Shown one piece after another: positions 1 to 8,073 of a stretch of DNA of 23,272 bases. The first letter of the stretch is position 1. Every line of letters starts with the position of its first letter. The stretch covers positions 1-23,272 of the forward strand of contig CAYLZN010000055.1 in NCBI GenBank assembly GCA_964387935.1, given 5' to 3'. Position numbers and translations under genes: made by a program. This DNA is from CAYLZN01 sp964387935. Its GTDB lineage: Bacteria > Acidobacteriota > Vicinamibacteria > Vicinamibacterales > JAFNAJ01. The notes beneath the pieces were generated by a model. It ran no database searches. It saw only the letters and a program-made list of their open reading frames with translations, and was not told the origin of the DNA.

Positions 1-1722
1 GCCCTGGCCGTCGAGGGCACCAACGAAGGCGTGTGGGACTGGAAGGTCGCCACGGGCGAGGTGTTCTATTCCCCGCGGTGGAAGACGCTGATGGGCGCCC
101 CCGACGACCTCGCGCCGACGCTCGACAGCTGGTACGCCCGCGTCCACCCGGACGACGCGGCCCGGGTGGCCCGCGCGTTCGAAGGCGCGCTCGAGGGCAC
201 GGCGACCTTTGAGGTCGAACACCGGATTTGCCATCCCGACGACACCTTCCGGTGGCTGCTGGCTCGCGGCGCCGCCGTGCGCGACGACGAGGGCCGCACG
301 GTGCGCGTGGCCGGACACGTCACCGACATCACCGACGCGAAGGTCGCGGACCGCCTCACGGGGCTTCCGAACCGGCTGCTGTTCCTGGATCGCCTTGGCC
401 GGCTCCTCGAGCACGGCCGGCGCGTGCCGGAGTTCCAGTTCGCCGTCCTCTTCATCGACCTCGACTTCTTCAAGACGGTCAACGACAGCCTCGGCCACGA
501 GGCCGGCGACCAGTTGCTGATCGACACGGCGCGCCGGCTGGAGCACGGGCTTCGCAGCACCGACACCGTGTCCCGGCTCGCCGCGGGCACGTACGACGGG
601 ACACGGCTGTCCGGCACCACCATCGCGCGGTTCGGCGGCGACGAGTTCGGCGTCATCCTGAGCGGCATCCGCCATCCGGGCGATGCGACCCGCGTGGCGG
701 ACCGCGTCCTCCAGCTCCTCTCGCAGGTGTTCGTCGTCAACGGCCACGACGTGTTCCTGGGCGCGAGCGTCGGCATTGCGCTGTCGGCGTCCGGGTACGA
801 GCGCGCCGACGACATGCTGCGGGACGCGGACACGGCCCTGTCGCGCGCGAAGGCGTCGGGACGGCGGGCCGTCGAGGTGTTCGACACGGCGATGCGGGAC
901 CAGGTGGTGGCGCGGCTCCAGCTCGAGACCGACCTGCGTCGCGCGATCGAACGCGGCGAGCTCGTGGTCCACTACCAGCCGATCGTGTCGCTCGCCCGTG
1001 GCGAGGTCAGCGGGCTCGAGGCCCTGGTCCGATGGCAGCACCCGACGCGCGGCATGGTGCCCCCGGGCGACTTCATCCCAATGGCCGAGGAGACGGGCCT
1101 GATCCTGCCGCTCGGCTACAGCGTGATGCGGTCGGTGTGCGCGCAGATCGCGCGCTGGGCCGAGCGCGACCACGGGACCACCCGTCTGTCGGTGTCGATC
1201 AACCTCTCGACGCGGCAGTTGCTCGTGCCGGAGCTGCCGGACCGGCTGCTCGCGATCGCCCACGAGTTCGGCGTGCCACCCTCCCGGATCGACTTCGAGA
1301 TCACCGAGAGCAGCATGATGGCCGACGCCGACGCGGCCCGGCGGGTCTGCGGCCGGCTGAAGGCCATGGGATTCCGCCTCAGCATCGACGACTTCGGCAC
1401 GGGCTACTCGTCGCTCAGCTACATCCAGCACTTCCCCGTCGATCGCCTGAAGATCGACCGGTCGTTCCTGGCGCAGGCCGAAACGCACGCCGAAGCCGAG
1501 GGCATCATCCGCACGATCATCGACCTCGCGTCGCACTTCAACCTCGAGGTCGTGGCCGAGGGCATCGAGACCGCGTCGCAACGCGACCAGCTCGTGGCGC
1601 TGCGATGCGACTACGGGCAGGGCTTCCTGTTCTCACGTCCCCTCGCGCCGGAACCGCTCGACCGGCTGCTGCTGCAGGAGCTCGGGGCGCCGGTGCCGCT
1701 CGAGCCGACCGGCACGGACTGA
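1..1722 (+). CDS. PAS-GGDEF-EAL cyclic-di-GMP signalling protein (5' partial)
   Basis: The open frame runs from base 1, so the start lies outside the window; the GTG at 31 is internal to a PAS domain. Counting from base 1, a PAS_3-like domain covers about residues 1-110 (HPDD near 45, ending VAGHVTDITDAK). A GGDEF domain follows at about 116-290 with LTGLPNR, a metal-binding FIDLDFF segment and an intact RFGGDEF (GGDEF at 212-216). An EAL domain covers about 305-560 and keeps EAL (340), NLSTRQL, FEITES, DDFGTGYSS, LKIDRSF and VAEGIET, the metal-binding and catalytic set of active phosphodiesterases. Both diguanylate cyclase and c-di-GMP phosphodiesterase activities are therefore possible by family knowledge. 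The RxxD inhibitory-site motif (RSTD) is separated from GGDEF by 23 residues instead of about 5. The input domain upstream is not visible. Confidence 0.95.
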   Translation, partial: ALAVEGTNEGVWDWKVATGEVFYSPRWKTLMGAPDDLAPTLDSWYARVHPDDAARVARAFEGALEGTATFEVEHRICHPDDTFRWLLARGAAVRDDEGRTVRVAGHVTDITDAKVADRLTGLPNRLLFLDRLGRLLEHGRRVPEFQFAVLFIDLDFFKTVNDSLGHEAGDQLLIDTARRLEHGLRSTDTVSRLAAGTYDGTRLSGTTIARFGGDEFGVILSGIRHPGDATRVADRVLQLLSQVFVVNGHDVFLGASVGIALSASGYERADDMLRDADTALSRAKASGRRAVEVFDTAMRDQVVARLQLETDLRRAIERGELVVHYQPIVSLARGEVSGLEALVRWQHPTRGMVPPGDFIPMAEETGLILPLGYSVMRSVCAQIARWAERDHGTTRLSVSINLSTRQLLVPELPDRLLAIAHEFGVPPSRIDFEITESSMMADADAARRVCGRLKAMGFRLSIDDFGTGYSSLSYIQHFPVDRLKIDRSFLAQAETHAEAEGIIRTIIDLASHFNLEVVAEGIETASQRDQLVALRCDYGQGFLFSRPLAPEPLDRLLLQELGAPVPLEPTGTD

Positions 1723-1742
1723 TCGCGCACAGCCCGAGTCCT

Positions 1743-1789
1743 TGGCCGCAGGTGATATCACGGCCACCCGGCAGGCGGCTGCGCAGCCG
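1743..1789. promoter_or_regulatory. Palindrome cluster between the c-di-GMP gene and the kinase gene
   Basis: Arms TGGCCG (1743-1748) and CGGCCA (1761-1766) enclose the perfect palindrome TGATATCA (1753-1760). A second perfect 14-bp palindrome, CGGCTGCGCAGCCG, lies at 1776-1789. No T-tract follows either one. They may end the upstream transcript or bind a regulator just upstream of the -10 element at 1810. Which of the two is not decidable from sequence alone. Confidence 0.35.
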
Positions 1790-1806
1790 TGAGCGCCCCG
1801 GCAATC

Positions 1807-1815
1807 TGATACAAT
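1807..1815 (+). promoter_or_regulatory. Extended -10 promoter of the Ser/Thr kinase gene
   Basis: TGATACAAT matches the extended -10 pattern TGnTAtAAT with one mismatch and stands out in this GC-rich gap. There is no good -35 at 17 bp upstream, as expected for extended -10 promoters. Transcription would begin near 1822, giving a leader of about 27 nt. No clear Shine-Dalgarno precedes the ATG at 1849. Confidence 0.45.
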
Positions 1816-1848
1816 CGCGACCCAATCAGACAGTATTGCATCACGACC

Positions 1849-4800
1849 ATGACTGGCCGGACTCTATCTCACTATCGAATCGGCGAGGAAATCAGTCGCG
1901 GCGGCATGGGGGTGGTGTACCGCGCCACGGACCGCCGCCTCAATCGTGACGTCGCGCTGAAAGTCCTCCCGGACGATCTCGTCCACGACCCCGATCGCCG
2001 CCGCCGCTTCGTGCAGGAAGCCCAGGCCGCCTCGGCACTCGAGCACCCGCACATCGCCGTCATCCACGAGGTAGACGAGGCCGAAGGCGTCACCTACATC
2101 GCCATGGAGCTGATCCGCGGCGACAAGTTGAGCGACGCGATGGCGCGCGAGCCGCTGACGCCGCCTCGCGCGCTCGAACTGGCAGAAGAGATCGCGGAGG
2201 GCCTCGCCCGCGCGCACGAGAAGAACATCGTCCATCGGGATCTGAAGCCGGCCAACGTGATGCTCACCGAGGACGGCCACGCGAAGATCATCGACTTCGG
2301 GATCGCCAAGCTGATCGAGGCCGACCCGGCGGGCGCGGCCGACAGTCAAACCGGGCAACTCGGCGTCACCAGCCCCGGCGTCGTGCTGGGCACGATGACG
2401 TACATGTCGCCCGAGCAGGCGCGCGGCGCCAAGGTCGATCACCGCAGCGACATCTTCTCGTTCGGCGTCCTCCTGCACGAGATGCTCGCCGGGCGGCCGC
2501 CGTTCCAGGGACGCAACTCGATCGAGACCGCCAGCGCCATCATCAGCGAGCCGGCACCCCGACTTGGTCCGCTCGGCCCAGGAGTCACTGGAGACGCGGC
2601 CGCCGAGGTGCAGCGGATCCTCGACAAGTGCCTGGCCAAGGAGCCGGCGCACCGATACCAGGGGCTCAAGGACACCGTGGTCGACTTGCGGGCGGCGCGC
2701 CGCCGGCTCGAGTCGTCCACGCAGCCAGTGGCGGTTGCCCCGCCGCAGAAGCGCGTACCGGCGTGGCTGGTCGGCGGCCTTGCCGCCGCCGTGCTCCTCG
2801 GCGCGGGCGCGTGGTGGGTGTTCCGGCCACAGACGGCCACACCCGCGGCCGCAGGAGGAGACGGGGCCGACAGGCCATCGCTCGCGGTGCTCTACTTCGA
2901 CAACAACACCGGCAACCCACAGCTCGACTGGATGCGCACGGGCATCACCGACATGCTCGTCACCGACCTGTCGCAGTCGCCCGATGTCGAGGTGCTCGGA
3001 ACGGACCGGCTCCACCAGATCCTGAGCGAGATGAAGCGGGCCGACGATCGCACGATCTCCTCGGAGGTCGTCCAGGAGATTGCGCAGCGCGCCGGCGTGA
3101 AGACGGTCCTGGTCGGCAGCTACGTGAAGGCGGGCGACGCCATCCGGATCCAGGTGCGCCTGCAGGAAGCGGCCACCGGCAGAATCGTGACCTCAGAGCG
3201 CGTCGAGGGCCCAAACGAGTCGAGCCTGTTCACCATGGTGGACGACCTGACGCGTCGCGTGAAGGACAAGCTCGAGGTGCTGCGCGGCGGTGCCTCGGCG
3301 GCACGCTCGCTGCTCAGTGCGCCGGGGGCGCCGCTGGAGGAGAAGGGTCTCGACCGAGGCCTGAACGAGGTCACGACCTCGTCCATCGAGGCGTATCGCT
3401 ACTACGCCGAGGGCATCACGTTGCACGAGCGCTTTCGGGAAGCGGAAGCCATCCCCCTCCTCGAACGGGCCGTCGCGATCGACCCCGGCTTTGCCATGGC
3501 GTACGCCAAGCTGGCCGTCATCCACTCGAACCTGGGCCACATCGCCGAGCGGGAGAAGTACGGGAAGCTCGCCCTGGATCATTCGGAACGTCTGACGCCG
3601 CGCGAACGCTCCTACATCCAGGGGTTCTACAACAGCCTTCGGCCCGAGACCGTTCCGGCGGCAATCGACGCCTACAAAAAGGGCCTCGAGCTCTTTCCCG
3701 AGCATCAGGCCTCGCGTAACAACCTGGCCTTCTTGTACGCAGCCCTCGAGCGCAACGCCGAGGCCGTCGCGGAGTACGAAACACTGATCCGGCGCGGGAC
3801 CCTGAATCCGATCACCTATGGCAACCTGACCGGCCTCCATGTCCGGATGGGTCAGATCGCCAAGGCCCGCGAGATCGCCGAGAACGCGACACGACTGCTC
3901 CCTGAGAATGCGCTCGCCCGCGGCCTGCTCGGCTGGGTCGCCATCGCACAGGGCAAGCTCGACGAGGCCCTCTCGCACTTCGACAAGGAGGACTTGCTGA
4001 CGCCAGGCACGAGCGACCCCCTCAACGGGCGCACCGTCGTGCTGTTGCTCAGGGAAGATTGGGCGGGGGTCGATGAGACCGCGCGCAAACTCAGGTCGGG
4101 CACCGACCCGTCGTGGCGGTGGACCGCCGCGGTCAACTCGTGCATTGCCGAGTTGTACCGCGGCAGGAGCAAGGACGCGCTCGCGGTGCTCGACAAAGCC
4201 GTGCGAGCGTTTCCAGAAGCCGGGGTCAGAAGTGCGCAGGCGCGGAACGTGAAAGCGAATGTGCACCTCGCGAGATCCGAGTTCGCTCAGGCTCTCGCCG
4301 AGGCACAGGCCGCACGCGCCGAGGCCGCGGGTCGCGGACCGGAGTTCGGCGCCTTGGCCCTGGTGGCCGAGGCGCAGCTCCGGTTGAAGCGGGAGGCCGA
4401 CGCGGCCGCGACGCTGGATTCGGCAAAGTCACTCGTCGACAAGACCCCAGGCAACACCGGAAGACAGCGGGCACTCCACCGATTGCTCGGGCGGGCCGCG
4501 CTCATCCGTGGCGATGCCCCCAAGGCCCTGGAGGAACTCAACACGGCGCTTTCGACGCTGTCGCCGCGTGGCTCGGCGAGCGGGCCGACCGATCATGTCG
4601 CGCTCTGGTACGCCCTCGGATCGGCCCATCTCGCGCAAGGAAACGCTGCCGAGGCCGAGCGCTGGTTCCAGACGATTGCCGACAGTACCTTCGAGCACAC
4701 CTTCGCGCCAGTCGAGTACGTGCGCTCCTTCTACCACCTCGGCCAGTTGCGCGAGAAGCGCGGCGACACCGACCAGGCTCGCGCGGCCTACCGACGGTTT

Positions 4801-4875
4801 CTCTCGTTCTGGAAAGACGGCGACCTCGACCGGGACCTCACCCGCGAGGCGCAGCAGAAGGTCAGCGGGAGCTGA
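1849..4875 (+). CDS. Receptor Ser/Thr protein kinase with TolB-like domain and TPR repeats
   Basis: A 1008-residue PknB-type kinase. The kinase domain (about 7-285) has the glycine loop SRGGMGVVY, ATP-binding Lys38 in VALK, catalytic HRDLKPAN (Asp131), DFG (Asp149) and the activation-segment end MSPEQARG, so it should be active. One membrane helix follows at about 303-326 (WLVGGLAAAVLLGAGAWWVF). The outer part begins with a TolB/FlgO-like region (about 343-480, SLAVLYFDNNTG, then VKTVLVGSYVKAGD), which normally builds a periplasmic fold. Tetratricopeptide repeats fill the rest (about 510-1000). This architecture is common in Acidobacteriota. The kinase is cytoplasmic and the sensor periplasmic; ligand and substrates are unknown. 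The ATG start gives a glycine loop close to the N-terminus, as usual. It lies alone on the plus strand, convergent with the histidine kinase gene. Confidence 0.95.
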   Translation: MTGRTLSHYRIGEEISRGGMGVVYRATDRRLNRDVALKVLPDDLVHDPDRRRRFVQEAQAASALEHPHIAVIHEVDEAEGVTYIAMELIRGDKLSDAMAREPLTPPRALELAEEIAEGLARAHEKNIVHRDLKPANVMLTEDGHAKIIDFGIAKLIEADPAGAADSQTGQLGVTSPGVVLGTMTYMSPEQARGAKVDHRSDIFSFGVLLHEMLAGRPPFQGRNSIETASAIISEPAPRLGPLGPGVTGDAAAEVQRILDKCLAKEPAHRYQGLKDTVVDLRAARRRLESSTQPVAVAPPQKRVPAWLVGGLAAAVLLGAGAWWVFRPQTATPAAAGGDGADRPSLAVLYFDNNTGNPQLDWMRTGITDMLVTDLSQSPDVEVLGTDRLHQILSEMKRADDRTISSEVVQEIAQRAGVKTVLVGSYVKAGDAIRIQVRLQEAATGRIVTSERVEGPNESSLFTMVDDLTRRVKDKLEVLRGGASAARSLLSAPGAPLEEKGLDRGLNEVTTSSIEAYRYYAEGITLHERFREAEAIPLLERAVAIDPGFAMAYAKLAVIHSNLGHIAEREKYGKLALDHSERLTPRERSYIQGFYNSLRPETVPAAIDAYKKGLELFPEHQASRNNLAFLYAALERNAEAVAEYETLIRRGTLNPITYGNLTGLHVRMGQIAKAREIAENATRLLPENALARGLLGWVAIAQGKLDEALSHFDKEDLLTPGTSDPLNGRTVVLLLREDWAGVDETARKLRSGTDPSWRWTAAVNSCIAELYRGRSKDALAVLDKAVRAFPEAGVRSAQARNVKANVHLARSEFAQALAEAQAARAEAAGRGPEFGALALVAEAQLRLKREADAAATLDSAKSLVDKTPGNTGRQRALHRLLGRAALIRGDAPKALEELNTALSTLSPRGSASGPTDHVALWYALGSAHLAQGNAAEAERWFQTIADSTFEHTFAPVEYVRSFYHLGQLREKRGDTDQARAAYRRFLSFWKDGDLDRDLTREAQQKVSGS

Positions 4876-4918
4876 TGGTGGCCGTCGGACGCCTTCCCGT
4901 CCCGGCTTGTCTGGCGCG

Positions 4919-4936
4919 CGCCGCTGACGCGCGGCG
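4919..4936. terminator. Hairpin between convergent genes
   Basis: CGCCGC (4919-4924) and GCGGCG (4931-4936) form a six-pair stem with a six-base loop between the kinase stop and the histidine kinase stop. There is no U-tract, so a bidirectional terminator role is only suggested by position. Confidence 0.3.
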
Positions 4937-4951
4937 TACCCGTGCCATCGG

Positions 4952-7141
4952 CTACGCGGCCTCGGTTCCGGCCTGGGCTGTCGTGGGCGCTGCGACGGGC
5001 AGCCAGACGGTGAACGTGGACCCGACGCCCGGCGCGCTGTCGACATCGACCTGTCCGCCGAGCAGACGACAGTAGTGGTGCGTAATCGCGAGGCCGAGGC
5101 CGGTCCCGCCGAATCTGCGCGAAATCGTCGCGTCCACCTGCACGAACGGCCTGAACAGCCGCCCGATGTGCTCTTCGGGAATGCCGATGCCCGTGTCCGC
5201 GACGCGGATCCGGATCCACTCGCTCCCGGACTGCGTCACGCGCGCGGCCTCCACGCGCACGGTGCCGGCCTCGGTGAACTTCACCGCGTTGCTGACGAGA
5301 TTGAAGAGGATCTGCCGCACCTTCGTGGCATCGCTCACGATGAGGCCCAGGTCGGCGGGCACGTCCGCGGTCAGGAGGTTGCGACGGCGTGCGGCGAGGG
5401 CCTCGGAAGCCTCGACGACCTGCTCGATGATCGCGCGCGGGTCGAGCTCCTCGGCGTGCACGTCCACGCGGCCGGCCTCGATCTTCGACATGTCGAGCAC
5501 GTCGCTGATGAGCGCCAGGAGGTGTTTGCCGGAGGTGCGGATCCGCTCGAGGTCACGCACACGGGTCTCGGTATCGGTCGAGGCCGCGTCTTCCTGCAGC
5601 AGTTCGGCGTACCCGATGATCGCGTTGAGCGGGGTTCGCACCTCGTGGCTCATGTTGGCGAGGAACTCGCTCTTGGCCTTATTGGCCCGCTCGGCCGCGG
5701 CCTTCTGCCGCTGCACCGTCACGTCGACGACGGCGCCGACCATGCGGTAGGGGGAGCCGTCCGCGTCGTACGCGATGTACCCCCGGTTGACCACGTCGCG
5801 CACGCTCCCGTCGTGCCGCAACTGCCGGTACTCGTCCGACCAGAACTCGCCCCTGGCGGTGACGACGGCGTCGAACCCGGCCTCGACACGCACGCGATCG
5901 TCAGGGTGGATCTGCGAGAGCCAGTCGTTGCGCGTGGTCGTGCCGGAGCGCGCCGGCGCGCCGCCCGTGCCCGCCCCGCGGGTCCATGACACCTGGTTGG
6001 CCGTCATGTCCCAGTCCCAGATCACGTCGTTGCTGGCCTGCGCGGCGAGCCGGAAGCGCTCCTCGCTGCGCAGCCGGTCGCGCTGGGACCGCTCCACGGC
6101 GTCCAGCATCTCGTCGATGTTGGTCGCGAGCATCGCCACCTCGTCGCGGCCCTCGACCACCACCCGCGCGGTGGCGTCGCCGCTGCTCGCGATGGTGCTC
6201 ACCGCCCGCGTCAGGCGGGTGAGCGGCAGGAGCACCTGCCATCGCACGAGCCACACCGTCAGCACCGCACAGACGACGCCGATGCCGCCCAGGGCCATCG
6301 CGACGTAGCGCAGTGTGGCCTGCCCGCGTCGGTGGATGTCTCGAGACAGGTCCACCCGGACCAGCGCCGCCGGCGAGCCGTCGACCGCCGGCAGGACCGC
6401 GAAGCCGGCGAGCGTCTGCTCGCCCGTGATCGCGAGCCACGTGCCTGCCTGGTCCTGCGTCCATTCGGCCACGGCCTGACGCTCGAGGGGATCCCGCAGC
6501 TCGGCGATGGCCCGCACGGAGACCGGGAGGTGCACCGTATGGCCCAGGCGGCTGACCTCGGCGGCATCCAGCGAGCGCCCCATGATCACGGTGCCGCGGC
6601 TGGGCCCTGTGCCGCGGGTGGTGAGAATCGGCCGGGCCGCGACGAGCACGGGGCCCGTTTCGAGCATGATGATGCCCGACACGCCCTCCTCCGTCCCCGC
6701 GGATCGCAGAAGGCGATTGTCGCTCGCGAGGTACTGCTGCAGCCTCGGCGAGAGGGGGGTTTCGACGAGGTTGCGCAGATCGAAGCCCTGTCCGAACACG
6801 ACCTGCCCTGCCGTGTTGACGTAGACCAGCAGCGTGAGCCGGCGGGCGACGAGATCGCTGTAGGCGCCGTAGCCGACGTCCTCTTCGATGAACCGGAGGT
6901 CGGCAGTCTCGATGAACTCGTAGACCTTGTCCCAGTTCGCGTGGTTGCGACAGGCGGCGTCGAGCGCGGTGAGATCGTCGGCGAGCGCGCTCAGCACGCG
7001 ACCGACGTTCTCTCGGGCCTCGCGGTCTTCGATCTCGGCGAATCCACGCGAGACCAGGCGGTCCGAGGCCAGCGACACGAGTGCGGTGGCGGCTGCAAAC
7101 ACGCCGCCGATGATCAACGCGGTCCTGGTGGTGACCTTCAC
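4952..7141 (-). CDS. Membrane hybrid-sensor-like histidine kinase, CHASE4-HAMP-PAS-HisKA-HATPase
   Basis: I chose the GTG at 7141 (protein starts VKVTTRTALIIGG) because AGGA lies 4 nt upstream and the first membrane helix follows at once. The frame stays open much further upstream, but that part overlaps the acetyltransferase gene and has no domain. The 729-residue protein has a first membrane helix (about 6-27), a CHASE4-like extracytoplasmic domain (about 35-265, with NHANWDKVYEFIE), a second helix (about 277-300), HAMP, a PAS_3 domain (about 350-475, HPDD), HisKA with phospho-acceptor His499 in NMSHEVRTPLN, and HATPase_c with N box NLVSNAVKF, DTGIGIPEE and GGTGLGLAI. It should autophosphorylate. 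No receiver domain is attached and no response regulator gene lies in the window, so its partner is elsewhere. It lies 86 nt downstream of the acetyltransferase gene and may be co-transcribed with it. Confidence 0.92.
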   Translation of the reverse strand: MKVTTRTALIIGGVFAAATALVSLASDRLVSRGFAEIEDREARENVGRVLSALADDLTALDAACRNHANWDKVYEFIETADLRFIEEDVGYGAYSDLVARRLTLLVYVNTAGQVVFGQGFDLRNLVETPLSPRLQQYLASDNRLLRSAGTEEGVSGIIMLETGPVLVAARPILTTRGTGPSRGTVIMGRSLDAAEVSRLGHTVHLPVSVRAIAELRDPLERQAVAEWTQDQAGTWLAITGEQTLAGFAVLPAVDGSPAALVRVDLSRDIHRRGQATLRYVAMALGGIGVVCAVLTVWLVRWQVLLPLTRLTRAVSTIASSGDATARVVVEGRDEVAMLATNIDEMLDAVERSQRDRLRSEERFRLAAQASNDVIWDWDMTANQVSWTRGAGTGGAPARSGTTTRNDWLSQIHPDDRVRVEAGFDAVVTARGEFWSDEYRQLRHDGSVRDVVNRGYIAYDADGSPYRMVGAVVDVTVQRQKAAAERANKAKSEFLANMSHEVRTPLNAIIGYAELLQEDAASTDTETRVRDLERIRTSGKHLLALISDVLDMSKIEAGRVDVHAEELDPRAIIEQVVEASEALAARRRNLLTADVPADLGLIVSDATKVRQILFNLVSNAVKFTEAGTVRVEAARVTQSGSEWIRIRVADTGIGIPEEHIGRLFRPFVQVDATISRRFGGTGLGLAITHHYCRLLGGQVDVDSAPGVGSTFTVWLPVAAPTTAQAGTEAA

Positions 7142-7227
7142 GCGATCCTGCCAGCGAGGCCCGGTGGGCCGCGACACCAGTGCCGGCCCGAGGGTGCGCC
7201 TCGTCTGCGGTAATCGGCGGGACGGGG

Positions 7228-7752
7228 TCAGGGCTGCAGCCGGTGGCCCTGTCCGGCCCCTGACCGGAACTCGTAGCGCTGGTGCCGGATCGGCGCGCCC
7301 CAGACCGTATCTTCGTACTCCTCGGCGAGCGAGAAGCCGAACGCCTCGTAGAGCGCGCGCGCGGCGTCCAGATCCGCCGCCGTCCACAGGTAGACGCGCC
7401 GGAATCCGACCCGCGCGCAGAACGCCATCGCGAGCGTCATCAACCGTCGCCCGAGGCCGTGCCCCTGCCACCCTGGCGCAAGGATGAACCACCGCAGTCG
7501 TGCCTCGCCTGGCTCCCCGCTCTGCCCGTCGATCGCGATCGCCCCGACGACCTCCGCGCCGCCGCGCACGAACCAGAACCCGCTGCGCTCGGGGTCGAAA
7601 CGCTGGAGGAACTCGCCGAGCTCGCGCGCGACCTCGCCCTCGAAGCGGGCATCGACGCCCCACCGGTCGGCGTAGTACTCCCCGTGGAGCTGCGTGACGC
7701 GCCCGATGACGCCGGGGCGGTAGCCGGCGACGATTTCGACGGGATCGGACAT
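7228..7752 (-). CDS. GNAT-family N-acetyltransferase
   Basis: A 174-residue single-domain acetyltransferase. The start is the ATG at 7752 (MSDPVEIV), with a GCGAGG-like ribosome site upstream; the longer open frame beyond it has no conserved content. Acetyl-CoA-binding motif A is visible as RWFILAPGWQGHGLGRRLM, containing Q-x-x-G-x-G, followed by the helix RVYLWTAADLDAARALYEAFGF typical of motif B. The N-terminal segment with LHGEYYADRWGVD resembles the acetyltransferase half of MarR-GNAT fusion proteins, but no MarR helix-turn-helix is attached here. The substrate cannot be told from the sequence. It is the first gene of a possible two-gene unit with the histidine kinase. Confidence 0.88.
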   Translation of the reverse strand: MSDPVEIVAGYRPGVIGRVTQLHGEYYADRWGVDARFEGEVARELGEFLQRFDPERSGFWFVRGGAEVVGAIAIDGQSGEPGEARLRWFILAPGWQGHGLGRRLMTLAMAFCARVGFRRVYLWTAADLDAARALYEAFGFSLAEEYEDTVWGAPIRHQRYEFRSGAGQGHRLQP

Positions 7753-7774
7753 CGAGGCCTCGCGATTCCCGCGA

Positions 7775-7803
7775 AAGGTATCGCCCCGGTGCGGTGCCGT
7801 CAA
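7775..7803 (-). promoter_or_regulatory. Predicted promoter of the acetyltransferase gene
   Basis: On the minus strand TTGACG (7803-7798), a 17-bp spacer and TACCTT (7780-7775) form a sigma70-like promoter. The start point would be near 7768, leaving a short leader to the ATG at 7752. The -35 end overlaps the edge of the methyltransferase remnant. Confidence 0.4.
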
Positions 7804-7915
7804 TCGTCTCCTGCCCAACGTCGCTTTTGTCGAGGGCGACCCGACGGCGCTGCCGTTCGAGGACCGGTTCGACGCCGTCGTCGGTCGCCTGGTGCTGACG
7901 CTCGTCGGCGCGTGA
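7799..7915 (+). pseudogene. Remnant of a class I SAM-dependent methyltransferase
   Basis: This frame encodes NVAFVEGDPTALPFEDRF followed by DAVVGRLVL and then a stop at 7913-7915. The pattern VEGD...LPF...FDAVVGRLVL is the acidic loop after strand 4 and the strand 5 region of UbiE-like methyltransferases. The SAM-binding glycine loop that should come before it and the C-terminal half are absent. There is no start codon or ribosome site. It fills the otherwise gene-free gap 7753-8073, apart from promoter signals, and looks like a fragment left by deletion. Confidence 0.6.
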
Positions 7916-7955
7916 ACGCGGACGCCGGGCGGGCCTGATCGGTTCGGATCGGTCC

Positions 7956-7984
7956 TTGACACCCCTCCGGACGGGGTGCAGAGT
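7956..7984 (+). promoter_or_regulatory. Promoter candidate with internal dyad, upstream of the surface protein
   Basis: TTGACA (7956-7961) is a perfect -35 element. At 17 bp the -10 would be CAGAGT (7979-7984), which is poor. The spacer carries the inverted repeat ACCCC-N7-GGGGT (7961-7977), with TCCGGA in its loop. A weak promoter with a dyad between its elements suggests activator control of the MerR style, although MerR spacers are usually 19-20 bp. The leader would be about 80 nt. Confidence 0.35.
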
Positions 7985-8058
7985 GGCCTTGTACACCAAC
8001 GGCCCCCAGGGCAGGACCGCTTCGTCCTGCTCGAGCGGACTCACGACGCGCCCCCGGC

Positions 8059-8068
8059 AGGAGAGAGG
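8059..8068 (+). promoter_or_regulatory. Ribosome binding site of the surface protein
   Basis: The purine-rich run AGGAGAGAGG ends 5 nt before the ATG at 8074 and fixes that start, which also gives a clean signal peptide. Confidence 0.6.
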
Positions 8069-8073
8069 CAGCC

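Noticed and set aside
228..1949. Second long plus-strand frame (573 codons) over the c-di-GMP gene.
   Set aside because: Composition is a string of Arg, Pro and Ala with no motif, while the competing frame carries complete GGDEF and EAL signatures.
1864..3015. Open minus-strand frame of 383 codons inside the Ser/Thr kinase gene.
   Set aside because: Mirror of a gene with all kinase motifs on the plus strand; no recognisable domain.
7142..8044. Upstream extension of the histidine kinase frame to an ATG at 8044.
   Set aside because: The extra 301 codons overlap the acetyltransferase gene and the methyltransferase remnant, are low-complexity Arg-rich and precede the first membrane helix. GTG 7141 with AGGA is far better.
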